The notes under the pieces: generated by a model
Seen by the model: only the letters and a program-made list of their open reading frames with translations
The model's database searches: none
What the model was told of the DNA's origin: nothing
Shown: piece by piece, positions 23,165 to 34,396 of the stretch
Numbering within the stretch: position 1 is the stretch's first letter
How the letters are laid out: each line of letters starts with the position of its first letter
Translations under genes and position numbers: made by a program
Source of the DNA: Megalobrama amblycephala
Lineage: Eukaryota; Chordata; Actinopteri; Cypriniformes; Xenocyprididae
DNA: 64,000 nt
Assembly: GCF_018812025.1 (NCBI RefSeq)
Contig: NC_063066.1
Coordinates: 7,497,882-7,561,881 of the forward strand
Direction: 5' to 3'

Positions 23165-24085
23165 GGGCTGTGTGACATCATAAAGGTCGGAATTCCTTGT
23201 ACGGGCACTTCTCCCGGAAGAGGGTGAGTGCAACACGTCGACCAGAGCGAGAGAGCAAGAACACTCCCATCAACGCGCGTTCGGCTTTACAGAAGTCGTC
23301 GGCAGCACTGCACAGGTCACAGGACTTCACGAAATCGACAATGTCACCAAAGAAGTGTGTTTTTGTTTGTGAGGGAAAGATAACCTTGTTTCCCAAAGAA
23401 CCCAGCATTAAGTGGAGCTGAGAGTTTTGTGCTCACGCATTACATTGATGCGCTCTCGATGTTTGTTATTAAAATAACCGTAGAAACTGATAGCTGCAAT
23501 CACTTTTTTATTGGTTAAAATGAATGGAGAATATCTTGTGTTTTTCCGTGGCTGCTCGAGCCCTCAGGATTGGTGCTTATGGTTTCATAAACAAGGTTTC
23601 ATAAACAAAGATCGTTGGAGCGGTCACAGTGGTAATGATCCCGGTCATGAGTCGGAACCGCAGGTGGTGAGTAAAACTGCTTCAGAATGTCTGTTTTGTT
23701 GGCTATAGGCGCCAAAGTGCATATAGTGTAAACAACACGAACGTAGTGAATTCATTATTCATCATTCACTATATGCTATATTCATTATAGTGATTCAAAA
23801 GTTATCCAGGGATAATGCAATGGTGTATTGTGTTTAAATAAATTTGTTTGGCTGACCATTGATAGATTGCAGTCGATCGCTAAGCAAAAGCTGCGCGTGC
23901 TCGTGACAGCTCGTCACTCTTTAGCTCCGCTCACATGGCAAGCCTCCAGGCGCTCGGCTGTTTTTGGAAAGACTTGGTACAGCGTATGTATATTTTACAA
24001 ATATGATAAAACTAAAGACTTTTTGGAGATATGATGGATGCACTACTACTCTATAGGTACCTATATTACCCCCACCTTTAAAGGA
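23165..24085 (+). mobile_element. Repeat carrying a THAP-like start peptide
   Basis: A GC-richer block of the kind seen as interspersed copies in cyprinids. The 5' leader (CTCCCGGAAGAGGGTGAG, GACGACTTC-type words) precedes an ATG at 23341. The right side reaches CCCCCACCTTTAAAGG near 24076. Exact termini are not certain. A local duplication of GGTTTCATAAACAA lies at 23581-23608. I infer a non-autonomous derivative of a THAP-transposase element. Confidence 0.5.
23341..23421 (+). pseudogene. THAP-type zinc finger N-terminal fragment
   Basis: The 26-codon frame begins MSPKKCVFVCEGKITLFPKE and stops. The spacing K-C-x3-C close to the start, followed by F-P-K and a Trp, fits the start of a THAP DNA-binding domain, which continues with W, C-x2-H and AVPTIF elements that are missing here. 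THAP domains occur in P and Kolobok-type transposases and in host proteins. Identification rests on a short stretch, so confidence is moderate. Confidence 0.45.
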
Positions 24086-24773
24086 GTCATCTTTTTTTTC
24101 CCCTCTTTTTTTTAGTATTTTAATATGTTCCTTGAGGTTAATTTATAATTTTAATAAAGTTTTTTCCTTCACAAAAAACAAAAATAAAAAAAATTAACTC
24201 GCAAAAATCATTATTTTCCATCTGACCCTCTGTCTGAAATTATCTGTTTTTAAAGGGTTAATTTACCAATAGCTGAAAATTCTGTCATTAATTACTCACC
24301 CTCATGTCGTTCCACACCTGTAAAACCTTCATTCATCTTTGAAACACAAATTAAGATATTTTTGATGAAATCTGAGAGGTATGATTCGTCCATAGACAGG
24401 AGTTTATTATTAATTCTGATGTAGAACCTGGAAGCGCTCAGGGGCGTAGTTTGTGGTGGTGGGGGGGGGGGGGGGGTGTTGGGGGGATGGGTTGGAGGTA
24501 ACCCCCCAATATTCAAATCCATCAGTTACAACCCCCCCAATATTTCAACATGAAAATCACAGTAGATCTATACTAAAATATGTATAATTCATATATTTTG
24601 TTACTATAATTTTGTTTGTAATCGAATATGTGTTTGTCATAATAAATTAGTCAAAAAAATACCCCCCCTCCATTGAACCGATTGGTAACGCCCAACCAAT
24701 GCGCATCGCACTTTCACCAACACAACACGAGTGGAGCTCTACTGTTTGAATGAAAGAGCGGGTAGCACCAAAA

Positions 24774-24860
24774 ATGAAGAGAACCGCTGCCCAGCCGACT
24801 ATATTAAACTTCTGTTCAAAGAGGGACGTTAAAAAGAATAAAGCATGTACTGAGAAGGAG
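24774..24860 (+). pseudogene. hAT transposase first-exon relic (ZMYM1/TTF-like)
   Basis: An ATG opens 29 codons beginning MKRTAAQPTILNFCSKRDVK. The frame runs to GAG at 24860 and is followed directly by GTATGA, a plausible splice donor. Fish hAT transposases of the TTF/ZMYM1-like kind commonly start with M-K-R followed by a QxTILxFF-type motif; here the second Phe is Cys. Nothing of the catalytic region follows, so this is the front end left in an internally deleted element. Confidence 0.6.
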
Positions 24861-25229
24861 GTATGAAAACATTGTATTATAAGTACACTCCACATATATT
24901 TTAGCTATAGCTAATCCATTGCAATTTAGCCATAACTATCAGTGTAACTGTAACCAATTACTAAAACAGCCATCTATTTTGTTACTTCATTTTTCAATAG
25001 CGTCTTATCAATGACAAAAGTATTCAAATCGGTGTTTGTTTTCTTCCTTAATTAATCTGAGTTTTGAACGAATTGGCTGAATGAACGATTTAAGTAGCTC
25101 ACTCATTAAAACGTCGAATCGCTGCCACCTACTGGCGGTTTCAATATTTAACATAATTTCTTTCTTTTTAGAATCACTCCATTATGTTAGAATTTCATGA
25201 ATGGTTATACATAAATTCCATAAAGTTAT

Positions 25230-25326
<97 letters not shown>
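25230..25326 (+). repeat. (GATA)n microsatellite, about 24 units
   Basis: Uninterrupted GATA tetranucleotides inside the hAT-like insertion. Confidence 0.97.
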
Positions 25327-25327
<1 letters not shown>

Positions 25328-25681
25328 GAAGAAATAAATTATCCAATAACGCTACACATAAAACAGATTTTTTTTTAATTAAAAAAAAAAATAACAGGCA
25401 GCATACCAACGCTCAACCCCCCCAATGTTGAAACCAAATCAGTGTCAGCTGCGTAGGAGAATGACACAGAAGAGAAAATATTGTTGAATAAAGTGATTTT
25501 TTTGTTTTTGTTTTGCGCACAAAAAGTATTCTCACGTCGACAATTTTTACAAGGTTTTTAGTACCATTCTGGACATTGAAAGTGGTGGTTAAATTGCTCT
25601 CAGATCAAAAATATCTTAATTTGTGTTCCGAAGATGAACAAAGGTCTTACAAGTGTGGAACGACATTAAGGGTCTGCTTCT

Positions 25682-26555
25682 TTAAAGGTCCCATTTTTCG
25701 TGTTTTTTTGAAGCTTTGATTGTGTTTATAGTGTGCAATATAACATGTGTTCATGTTTCGCGTGTAAAAAAACACAGTATTTTTCACATAATTTACTTAT
25801 CTGTATACCGCTGTTTCCACTGTCATAAAAACGGGCTGATGACTTCCTTGTTCTATGAAGTCCCTCCTTCAGAAAACGTAACGAGTTCTGATTGTGCCAG
25901 CGGTTCCTGTGTTGTGATTCGACAGCAGTTTAGCGAACCTTGCCCGGAAAGGTCACGCCTCTTACCATAACGTGGAGATGCACGTGCTCAGTGTTATTGT
26001 AAACATGTCTTTAATTTTACCCTATCAATTTGAGCCGGAATCAGACCCGGTGATTGGACTGCGGAAAATAACAGCGTTTCGACGACATGGCCACAAACAC
26101 ACTCTACAAACGCAACTCTTGTGTATTCCTGTGGGCGGAGGTTAGTCAAAAAACTGTTTTAGTGACACGCCTCTTACCATAACGTGGAGATGCTTGCGCT
26201 CAGTGTAATTGTAAACATGTCTTTAATTTTACCCTATCAATTTGAGCCGGAATCAGACCCGGTGATTGGACTGCGGGATGAAAATAACAGCGTTTCGACG
26301 ACATGGCGACAAACACACTCTACAAACGCAACTCTTGTGTATTCCTGTTGGCGGAGGTTAGTCAAAAAACTGTTTTAGTGACGTCATTAAAGAAGGAAGT
26401 AGAGGGATGTAGTCCAAACTTCTGTTAAATAAAATATCTCGCTTGGCATTGAACTTTGAGCTTTAACATTTTACAGATTTTATTTATACTCTAACAACAA
26501 CATTACACACTAACTAAAGTTTGAAACATGGGATCACGAAGAACGGGACCTTTAA
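25682..26555. mobile_element. TTAA-target MITE with internal tandem duplication
   Basis: Ends are TTAAAGGTCCCATTTTTCGTG and the inverse of a closely similar string (CACGAAGAACGGGACCTTTAA), with TTAA at both edges. A block is tandemly duplicated: 25955-26166 and 26167-26382, nearly identical apart from a 4-base GATG present only in the second. Each unit keeps an ATG-started frame with LPYQFEPESDP. That motif resembles the front of teleost proteins bearing a P2X7 C-tail-like cysteine domain; the attribution is tentative. Confidence 0.8.
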
Positions 26556-26811
26556 GTCTTGTCAGTATATGGCCACTGTTATGACATCATTGTATAGAAA
26601 AAAATATCAATACTCTAAAATATATCAATTTGAAAACATTATCAATATAAAACTATCTTTTACAGACAAAACGTTATGAAAATGTTTACTCACAATGTGG
26701 CTGCTGTCCGATCCAATACATCTTTTTTTTATATGGGCCTCGTTTACAAAACAATCTACAGTCAACTGCTCTGAATGAACATATAATCCTCCGATGCGAT
26801 CTGGGTTGCCA

Positions 26812-27440
26812 TTAACTCTTTCCCCACCATTGGCGAGTTATCTCGTCTTTTATGAGAAAGCGCTTTCCTGCCAAAGACGAGATTTCACGGCTTTCTGTGT
26901 TTTCACTGTTACAAGGTAGGGGGAGCTATTAAGCATCTTCTTAAAGAGTACTGAATCTTCTGATCAAAACACAGGCAAAGAAGATGCAGAAACAAGCAAT
27001 AGCATATGTAATCATATGCATACGTAAAATAACGTGATCATCAACATTAAACAGCATATAAATCAAAACTTCCTAAAGTTACTGAATGAAATGTCGACCC
27101 AGTAGGAGCTATAGGACTGTGCATGCTTTGGGGGTGTTGATGGGCTCAATTTACTCCATATTTGTTTTGATCATCGTTCTGAAGCTGATCCGGGCGTAGT
27201 CTTTGACAAAAATGTGATTTTCTCAGCTTTTTGCTAAAATTATTGCTTTTTTTAAATGAAACTTACCCATATTCAAATGTTGATAACAAATGAATGCATG
27301 AAGCTAGAATAAAACAGGTTTTTGTTTAAAAGCAGAGGGTCCGTTCTTTCTTTTGATATATTGCATGTTCAGTTGTACAACACAATTTTTTTGAAATTTT
27401 TGTGAAAATGATCAAAAACGCTGGCAGGGAACAGCCAACT
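26812..27440. mobile_element. MITE with TTAACTCTTTCCCC terminus
   Basis: The left end TTAACTCTTTCCCCACCA has subterminal inverted words GACGAGAT/ATCTCGTC at about 26838-26884. The right end AAAACGCTGGCAGGGAACAG is a decayed inverse (CCCGCCAGCG-type) and no longer shows TTAA. A common teleost non-autonomous family with a TTAA target, and no ORF. Confidence 0.65.
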
Positions 27441-28588
27441 TTTTTTGATGTAACAATGTCAAAATGTTGACAGTGTCCGTGCCTGGTGTAGACAGGTGTC
27501 AGCTATTAAACGCCAGTGGGAAGGACCTATGGTGTGATGTAAAACTATTTGTCTGTCGGCTTGTTCAACTTGAAGTGGTGCTGCACAGACCAATTGGTGT
27601 TTGACATCAAACTACCGCAAGAGCGATTTGAGAGCAGACGGCTCCGTATGCTTCAAAATTTTCGTGGTTCAGCGAAAATCAGCGCCGCTTCAAGTTGTCT
27701 TGCTCTAGAGGAGATGTCTTGCTCCATGTGATGTCACAAAAATACTTTTAATTTATAATGAGGAGGACATTTTAAGCTATGAAACTTGCTGCAAGTTTTA
27801 ATGGTACAAAGTCCTCTTAAACTTGGTTTCTCATGTCATGACCCCTTGTGGCAGGCAAATGATTTCCTGAATATAACACTATCTATAATAATCCTAAATT
27901 AATATAATAATGATGCATTGCATCATTGCAAAATATTAGGGAATAAGTTTGTTCATGCGGTTTTTATTCATGCTGTTTTAGTTCATGCAAAGCGATTCTT
28001 AAATGCTACCAAAACTGTCAAATAAATTAATCTCTTGCAAGTAGTGTGGCATAAAAAAACTCTTCCTTAATAGTGCTATGAGGTCATCAGATGAATGTTT
28101 TATTAGGTGTCACTGGATGATGAACGATGATTTTTACTTTCCTTTCATGCTGGCAAAAGTGCCTCATAAAAGACTCTGCAATATGATCTCTGAATGTTGA
28201 GATGATTACCTACCACGCTAAGGCTGTTTTATTTTTAGTAAAGTGTGTAAAAGAGTTCTAAATTACAGCTTCCTTTCAATGAAAATGTGTCTGCAGTGGA
28301 AGAAAAAGACTAGTTTGCAAACAGTGAAAATGATGATCTCTACTCATAGCTGGTTTAAGATTAATACAGAGACAAAGCCAAATCTTTAAAACACAATTAG
28401 CAAATTGTTCCTGTTCATCTGTAAATTAAAATAATATCATAAATCAGATTTATCAAATAAATAATGTCACTCCCTTTTAAGCACCATGAGCCATTAATTA
28501 CTCATTTGATATTGGTTATTAATCCATCATTTTTGGGGGCTTTTTATTTTGGAAACAGGAAATTATAGGAAAGAAAGGACACATTGCT
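27441..28588. other. Unassigned sequence
   Basis: The first 300 bases (GTGCCTGGTGTAGACAGG and following) feel repeat-like, but I cannot name a family. The remainder is AT-rich and unremarkable. Confidence 0.4.
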
Positions 28589-29218
28589 ACGGAAGAGGAT
28601 TAGGGCCAAGCAATAATAAAAAAAATAAAACCACCTCGAGATTAAAGTTGTTAAATTTCGAGAAAAAACTCGTTAAATTTAGAGAAAAAGTAAAGATAAA
28701 ATGTTGAGAATAAAGTCATTAAATTACGAGAAAAAAGTCGAGATAAAATGTTGAGAATAAAGTCATTCAATTATGAGAATAAAGTCATTAAATTACTAGA
28801 AAAAAGTCGTTAAATTATGAGAACAAATTCGTAATTTAACGAATTTGTTCTCATAATTTAATGACTTTTTTCTCATAATTTAATGACTATTCTCAACATT
28901 TTATCTTGACTTTTTTCTCGAAATTTAACGAAATTTTTCTCATAATTTAACGACTTTTTTCACGTAATTTAACAAGTTTATTCTCAACATTTTCTCTTGA
29001 CTTTTTTCTCGTAATTTAACGAGTTTATTCTGAACATTTTATCTCCACTTTTTTCTCGAAATTTAGCGCATTTTTTCTCGTAATTTAACGAGTTTATTCT
29101 CAACATTTTATCTCGACTTTTTACATGAAATTTAACGAGTTTTTTCTCGAAATTTAACAACTTTAATCTCGAGATGGTTTTATTTTTTTATTATTGCTTG
29201 GCCCTAATCCTCTTCCGT
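28589..29218. mobile_element. Palindromic hAT-type MITE built of tandem motifs
   Basis: Starts ACGGAAGAGGATTAGGGCC and ends with the exact inverse. The outer arms pair for roughly 90 bp. ACATTGCT/ACATTGCA flank it (28581-28588 and 29219-29226), a 7-of-8 match suggesting an 8-bp hAT duplication. Inside, about 20-base units (CTCGAAATTTAACGAGTTT and variants) alternate with units like TTCTCAACATTTTATCTCGA. On the left half they are inverted relative to the right half, with the turn near 28833. The right half has more units. No coding capacity. Confidence 0.85.
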
Positions 29219-29226
29219 ACATTGCA

Positions 29227-31935
29227 GACTGGACTCGAATCTGCATTACCTACAGTATATGACTTCCATGGCTTAATGTAGCACATGCACTAATTACTGT
29301 GCCATCCATAATTGATACCTCAAAACCAAGTAAAATGTGTTAAAATGTTTCTCCAACTGTCACTTTTTTTCCATTGCAAAAAACAAAAAACAAACAAACA
29401 AACAAAAAACGTCTTTGTTCCATTGTTTTCAAGAGTTTCAAATTTCATCATTTTAACCTACAAGCGAAAGAAACATATGGCTGCCTTATGTTGTTAGTCC
29501 GTGTAATCATTTTAGCCATGTTTGAATGGCTATAACAAAGTAACCTAACCGTGCATTAAATGAAGTATGGCACATTTAAAGCTCTTGGTACCTGTTGCCA
29601 TATTGTATTTACAGCTGTAGTGAAACATCTGGAGTCTTGTGTGTCTGAGTATGCGTGACGCTCCAGTGATGCCGTGGATAGTCTGCATGTTCTTGGTTAA
29701 TTAGGCCAAAGAACATACAGCAAGACGAGAGGAACGATTGAATGACAATTTCACCAGCTGGCTGGATAAAGGAATGACAGTGAGCATGGCACTGGCATGC
29801 CCTCTTTCTGACACAAAAGAATAATTCATGCATTCATGTCATCAACAGCTGGTAGAGATAAAACACATTTCTACTAGCTTGAGCTCTGTCTGACAAACCA
29901 ACACATCTCATACTGTATGAACACTAGGGTTCAAAATTACACTTTTGAAAAATGCTTCTATTTAACATTTTCTTTAATAAAATACAGTGGTGAATTAAAG
30001 GTGAATTAAAATTTCCTTAAAAAAACTTGACATTTCCATTTTAAATTAGCATTCGAATCCCAAATGTTCAATGTGGACTCCCCAACTGTATGTGATTTAT
30101 AGGGGCATGTCAGTAACCGTCAGGTATCATCTTTATACACATGGTCCCTGCATTTTGGCTGCACACTATTTTAAGTAAAGTCTTCTAGGATAGCAATGAA
30201 CCTAATGAACCTATAATGCCTCGGTTTCCCTGTATATGTGCTACGCAGATGATTTCTGCAGTGACGGAAGCAGTGAGCTCCTAATGAAATGAAGCTCTGT
30301 AATGCTGCACAGTGCCAAAAGAGGTCATGTGTGTGCTATCCCAGTAATACTCACTTAAGAGCATACATAATATATCGCAAACCCGCACAAGCTCCTATAT
30401 GTGAGAAGTGAGAAGCAGGAAAATGTTTTCTGTGTAAATGTGGGGTTTTGTGCTAATAAGCAACAGAACATTTCAATAATCTATTGGTCTCTCTGTATGC
30501 TGCATCACACTACCAACTTTGACTCTCATTGGTCTAAATTGCTGCTCCTCATTGCTGTATGTTAAACATCAAATATGTTGTGATTGGCTGTGATTGTTTC
30601 ACGGCACAGCAGTTTTGCATTCGGTGTGTACAGACACATCTCTCGACACTGGAAACTAATTACATCGTGCTTGGTTAAGACGTAGAGAGATGGTCAAAAA
30701 AATTTAATTATGACTGTTTTTGGTTTTAAAACATGTTAATATTATAAGTGGACCTCAGGGAAATAAATAAATAAATGGTGGTAGGTTAGTGTGTGTGTGT
30801 GTGTATACGTGTGCGCACATGCTGAACAGATGAAATTGGAGTGACTATAAAGATCCTGTCCGATTATTAGATTCTAATTCGGCTCTCTGAGAGCAGGAAT
30901 TCAAAGAGGAAGAGAAGAGTCCATCTGTCACAAATAATGAACACTCTTCATACACATTAAACCAGGAAATGACTATATAATGGCACCCGGTGGACTGAGG
31001 CACTATTTATGACAAACGTCCATCTTGTCAATTAGCCAGCACAGACACACACATGCACAACTCACACACGCAAATGGCGTCTTCGTGCCAGGTATCTCTT
31101 TAGATGGGCACAGAGTAGAACTGGATTAAATTGTCCTACCGCTGAGGAAGCTTATTATAGTTTGATTGAAAATTTCTTAAAAAAAAAAATAAAAATAAAA
31201 ATTAATATCTTCAAATTTTAATTTTTCAAAAAAACATTTTGTGAGCTTTAGAAGTGGCTTTGTTGGTTACTGTAAAGTTATTTTTTTTTTTTTTCATAAA
31301 CATTTTGTTTTTATGTATTTTTATTTCAGTTTTACTTAATATATCCAAAGAAATCAGTTCAGAAATCAGCATTACATTAACAGAGTGATTCACATCTGAA
31401 ATAAGCACTAACAGTGCAATATATCTGCCGGTTGTTGCTTCTCCAGCACAGCTGACAGAAAACAACAGCATTACATCTTAACAGAGCCGCCTCAGCTCAG
31501 CAGTGTTAAAGACATCTTCGGATTGGCAAAATCTGCTGGGTGAACTTCTCCCACACAAACAAAACAGGTCAGAATATTTCAGCATAGCTCATTTACTCAT
31601 TTTAGTTTTGTTTTATTTTCGCCTGTCATTTATTTCACTTTAATTGTTCCTGTTTATGAACAGAACATTTCCACTTTCCTCTTAGCTTTAGTAAGAATAT
31701 GATACTAACTGTGGTGCAAAGAGAACAGTACAGCATTACTTTTTGAATGTGCCACTTCACCCTTGTGAAAAATTAACACCCTTGTTAAGCATACTTTTAA
31801 AAAGAGTATGTATTATGGAAATAATATACTTTCAAAATAATATACTTGAAATGTTTTTGGACACTTAATTGCATGTCATTTACAATTAAATAAAAATATA
31901 TTATATTTGAAAATTATATTAAATGCAGTTGAGCG
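29227..31935. other. Non-repetitive DNA
   Basis: About 2.7 kb without a gene or a repeat that I can name. It contains A/T runs near 31180-31200 and 31280-31295 and a short (GT)n at about 30790-30804. The block near 30490-30640 (CATTGGTCTAAATTGCTGC) may be an old repeat. Confidence 0.45.
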
Positions 31936-32266
31936 TAAAGTGATAGTTCACCAAAAAAAAAAAGAAAATTCTGTCATTTACTCACCCTCAAGTTGTTCCT
32001 GTATGAATTTAATTTTTCTGCTGGACACAAAAGAAGATATTTTGAAGAATATGGGTAACCAAACAGTTGATGGACCCCACTGACTTCCATAGTATGGAGG
32101 GGAAAAGAAAAAAAAGAAAAAAAAAAAAACTATGGAAGTCAGTGGGGCCTATCAGCTGTTTGGTTACCGACAGAAGTTGAAGAAAGAAATTAATAGGTTT
32201 GAAACAACTTGAGGGTAAAATAAAAATGATGACAATTTTTTTTTTGGGGGTGAACTATCCCTTTAA
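31936..32266. mobile_element. Short foldback MITE of the AGTTCACC superfamily
   Basis: Left TAAAGTGATAGTTCACC...CTCACCCTCAAGTTGTT and right AACAACTTGAGGGT...GGTGAACTATCCCTTTAA are inverted. The inner words GGTAACCAAACAG/CTGTTTGGTTACC and ACTGACTTCCATAGT/ACTATGGAAGTCAGT pair. Total about 330 bp with an A-rich turn near 32105-32130. Confidence 0.88.
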
Positions 32267-32384
32267 GAGTGATTTTTTTTTTACCCGCTTACTGTACATA
32301 GGACTTTATAAGTGCATCTTTATTTGTAATTTCATAATTACTTTATTGTCTGTGAAATATGGTTAATGTGTACTTTCGAATGTA

Positions 32385-32588
32385 CACTGTAAAAAAGAAT
32401 TGTTGGTTTAATTAAAAAAATTAAGTTATCTGGTTGCCTTAAAAATTTGAGTTCATTGAAATTAAAAATTTGAGTTAATACAATGAAGGCGATTGGTTTA
32501 ATCAACAGAAACTCTAAATAGTAAGTTAGCTGATTTAACAAAAGAAAAAATGTTGTGATAACAAATCATGGAAATAATTTTACAGTGT
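32385..32588. mobile_element. Small MITE with CACTGTAAAA termini, copy 2
   Basis: CACTGTAAAAAAG at the left and TTTTACAGTG at the right, each bordered by TA, which suggests a TA target. The interior has TTTGAGTT/AACTCAAA-type words like the copy at 1028-1229. Confidence 0.65.
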
Positions 32589-32789
32589 ACTTGCCAATTA
32601 CTGTGGGTATGATTGAGTACTACACCATAATTGATTATAGATCTTGGTTGAAAACCAATGGTATATACAAAATTGATTGATCACATCAGATTATGTAATT
32701 ATATGTGGCATTCAAGTACATGCAGAGGTAATGCTGCTATATTGACATTACATGAGTCTTTATTAACAGAATACAGGGTTATGTCAAAG

Positions 32790-32992
32790 ACTGGTGAAAT
32801 AATTCAAGCAAGAAAGGCAACATACTTCTGCTAGATTCCACCATAGTCGTTGCCTGTGTTGCATAGCGTGTACGTGAATGTGGGGGCAGAGCTATCAAGG
32901 TAGGGGTGTGGTTCTTTTGGGTTGGGGCGTGTTTGTTTTGGTGATTTCACATATCAACAGGGTTTTCCAGAAATCGCTTACTGCACCTTTAA
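32790..32992. mobile_element. Truncated MITE ending GCTTACTGCACCTTTAA
   Basis: The right end ends in TTAA. The inner block GTGGTTCTTTTGGGTTGGGG aligns with 8840-8935. The left end is not resolved. Confidence 0.6.
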
Positions 32993-33699
32993 GTGTGTTA
33001 AACATGGCCATGACAGTGTTATTTCATTAATATTAAATTATCTGCTAGTAAAGTTTTAATTTATATATACTTTTAGTTTTGAAGTACACTACAAGTGCAT
33101 ATACAGTACAATTAAAGCAGATTTTTTCACAAGAGCAGGCCGAGGGAAAGTACAAAGCAGATAGATGGGAAAAGAAAGGAGGGATGTGAAGCTAGTTTTC
33201 AGGAATAAGCTGGAGGACAGGCAGCCTGTAGTTGTTGTGGTGGTCTAAGTGGCAGCTAATGAGGTCGGACTGATATCTTTGCGATGTTGAGTGGCAGTGC
33301 TTCTATTAAACCTCTCTGCATCACTCCATCCAAACCTCTCTTCTCTGTACTCCATCCATCACTCGCTCCTTTTAGGAATGGACTGATGGTAGGAGCAAGG
33401 TATATCGAATAAAGTGTACAAAGAGGAGCCGTAGTACTGTGGTACGTTCTGTAGTGCATTATGGGTAATCTTCGTGAATAAGAACAGCACTTGAGAGATG
33501 TACTCGTGCTGGTGTTGTCGAGGGCGTGTGTGTGTGTGAGAGAGAGAAATAATTGTCTGTCATATATTGCTTCTGAAGATCTTGCTAAAAGGATTTTCTG
33601 GATGAATGAATGAGGTCTTTGAGGCTTTGCGTGTGCACGTTTTTTTGGTTAAAAAAAAATAAAAAAATACAAAAATATATATATATACACATATCATAT

Positions 33700-34396
33700 C
33701 TTGTTTTCCTTTGAATTAATTAGTATTAATTTCAGTATAAATAGTATACATTTAAAATATTAATTCTTGATTAATTTTGTGTTTCTGTCCGAGCGATGTT
33801 TTGGAAAAAATATATTAGATCATTCACACCAAATGCTGTCATAGCAATCATAAACTTTAGCCTGGTGTGTATGGCTCTGTTTGGCAAACAGGTACGCTAT
33901 GTATAGTGGGCGTCCATACGGGTTTTGCACAAAAGATGAACATGACGGCACATGCTAGTCGATGAGATGAATCAACTCCACAGCAACTACATAATTTTAT
34001 TCACTAACCGTTCAGAAAAGTCCAGTTGCATTCTAAAACTCTCCATTAGTAGTCTCTCCATCAGTGTCCGACTCCAGTTTGAACAATGTAAGGCTGAACA
34101 CCGTTGCTGACAATAGTCATTTTGGCTGCGTGAGATTCTCCAGCTTTGTTGTTATTGAGCAAATGAAGCGTGAGCTGTTAAAGCTCCGCCCTTTTTTGTG
34201 AAGCGAGCCGGGAGCAGCAGCTCATTTGCATTTAAAGGGAGACACACACAAACAGCATGTTTTTACTCACACCCAAATAGGGGCAAAGCTATAATAAATG
34301 ATCTGTGGGGTATTTTGAGCTGAAACTTCACATTCTGGGGACACCAGAGACTTTTCATTACATCTTGTGAAAAGGGACATAATAAGTCACCTTTAA
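33700..34396 (-). mobile_element. TTAA-type MITE, one end resolved
   Basis: On the minus strand it starts TTAAAGGTGACTTATTATG at 34396. The subterminal GAAGTTTCAGCTCAAAATAC block is shared with the MITE ending at 17340. Further in, a broken frame (about 34110-34060, minus) preserves QPY and ESD-type codons comparable to the motif in the 25682-26555 element. The far end is not identified. Confidence 0.55.

Larger units (their letters stand above)
24437..25432 (+). mobile_element. hAT-like insertion with CAGGGGCGTAG terminus
   Basis: The left end CAGGGGCGTAGTTTGTGG is a typical hAT start. A G-run follows at about 24461-24477, and C-runs lie near 24501, 24532 and 25418. The right terminus has decayed. 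It contains an exon-like start of a hAT transposase at 24774-24860 and a (GATA)n tract. It interrupts the foldback. Confidence 0.6.
24250..25672. mobile_element. Foldback element, family B, split by a hAT-like insertion
   Basis: The left arm begins TTAAAGGGTTAATTTACC at 24250 and runs to GTAGAACCTGGAAGCGCT near 24437. The right arm resumes about 25433 and includes GAGAATGACACAGAA, GCGCACAAAAAGTATTCTC and GTGTTCCGAAGATGAACA. Compare 61985-62396, where the two arms are contiguous. The right terminus is lost at the border with the TTAA MITE beginning at 25682. Confidence 0.75.
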
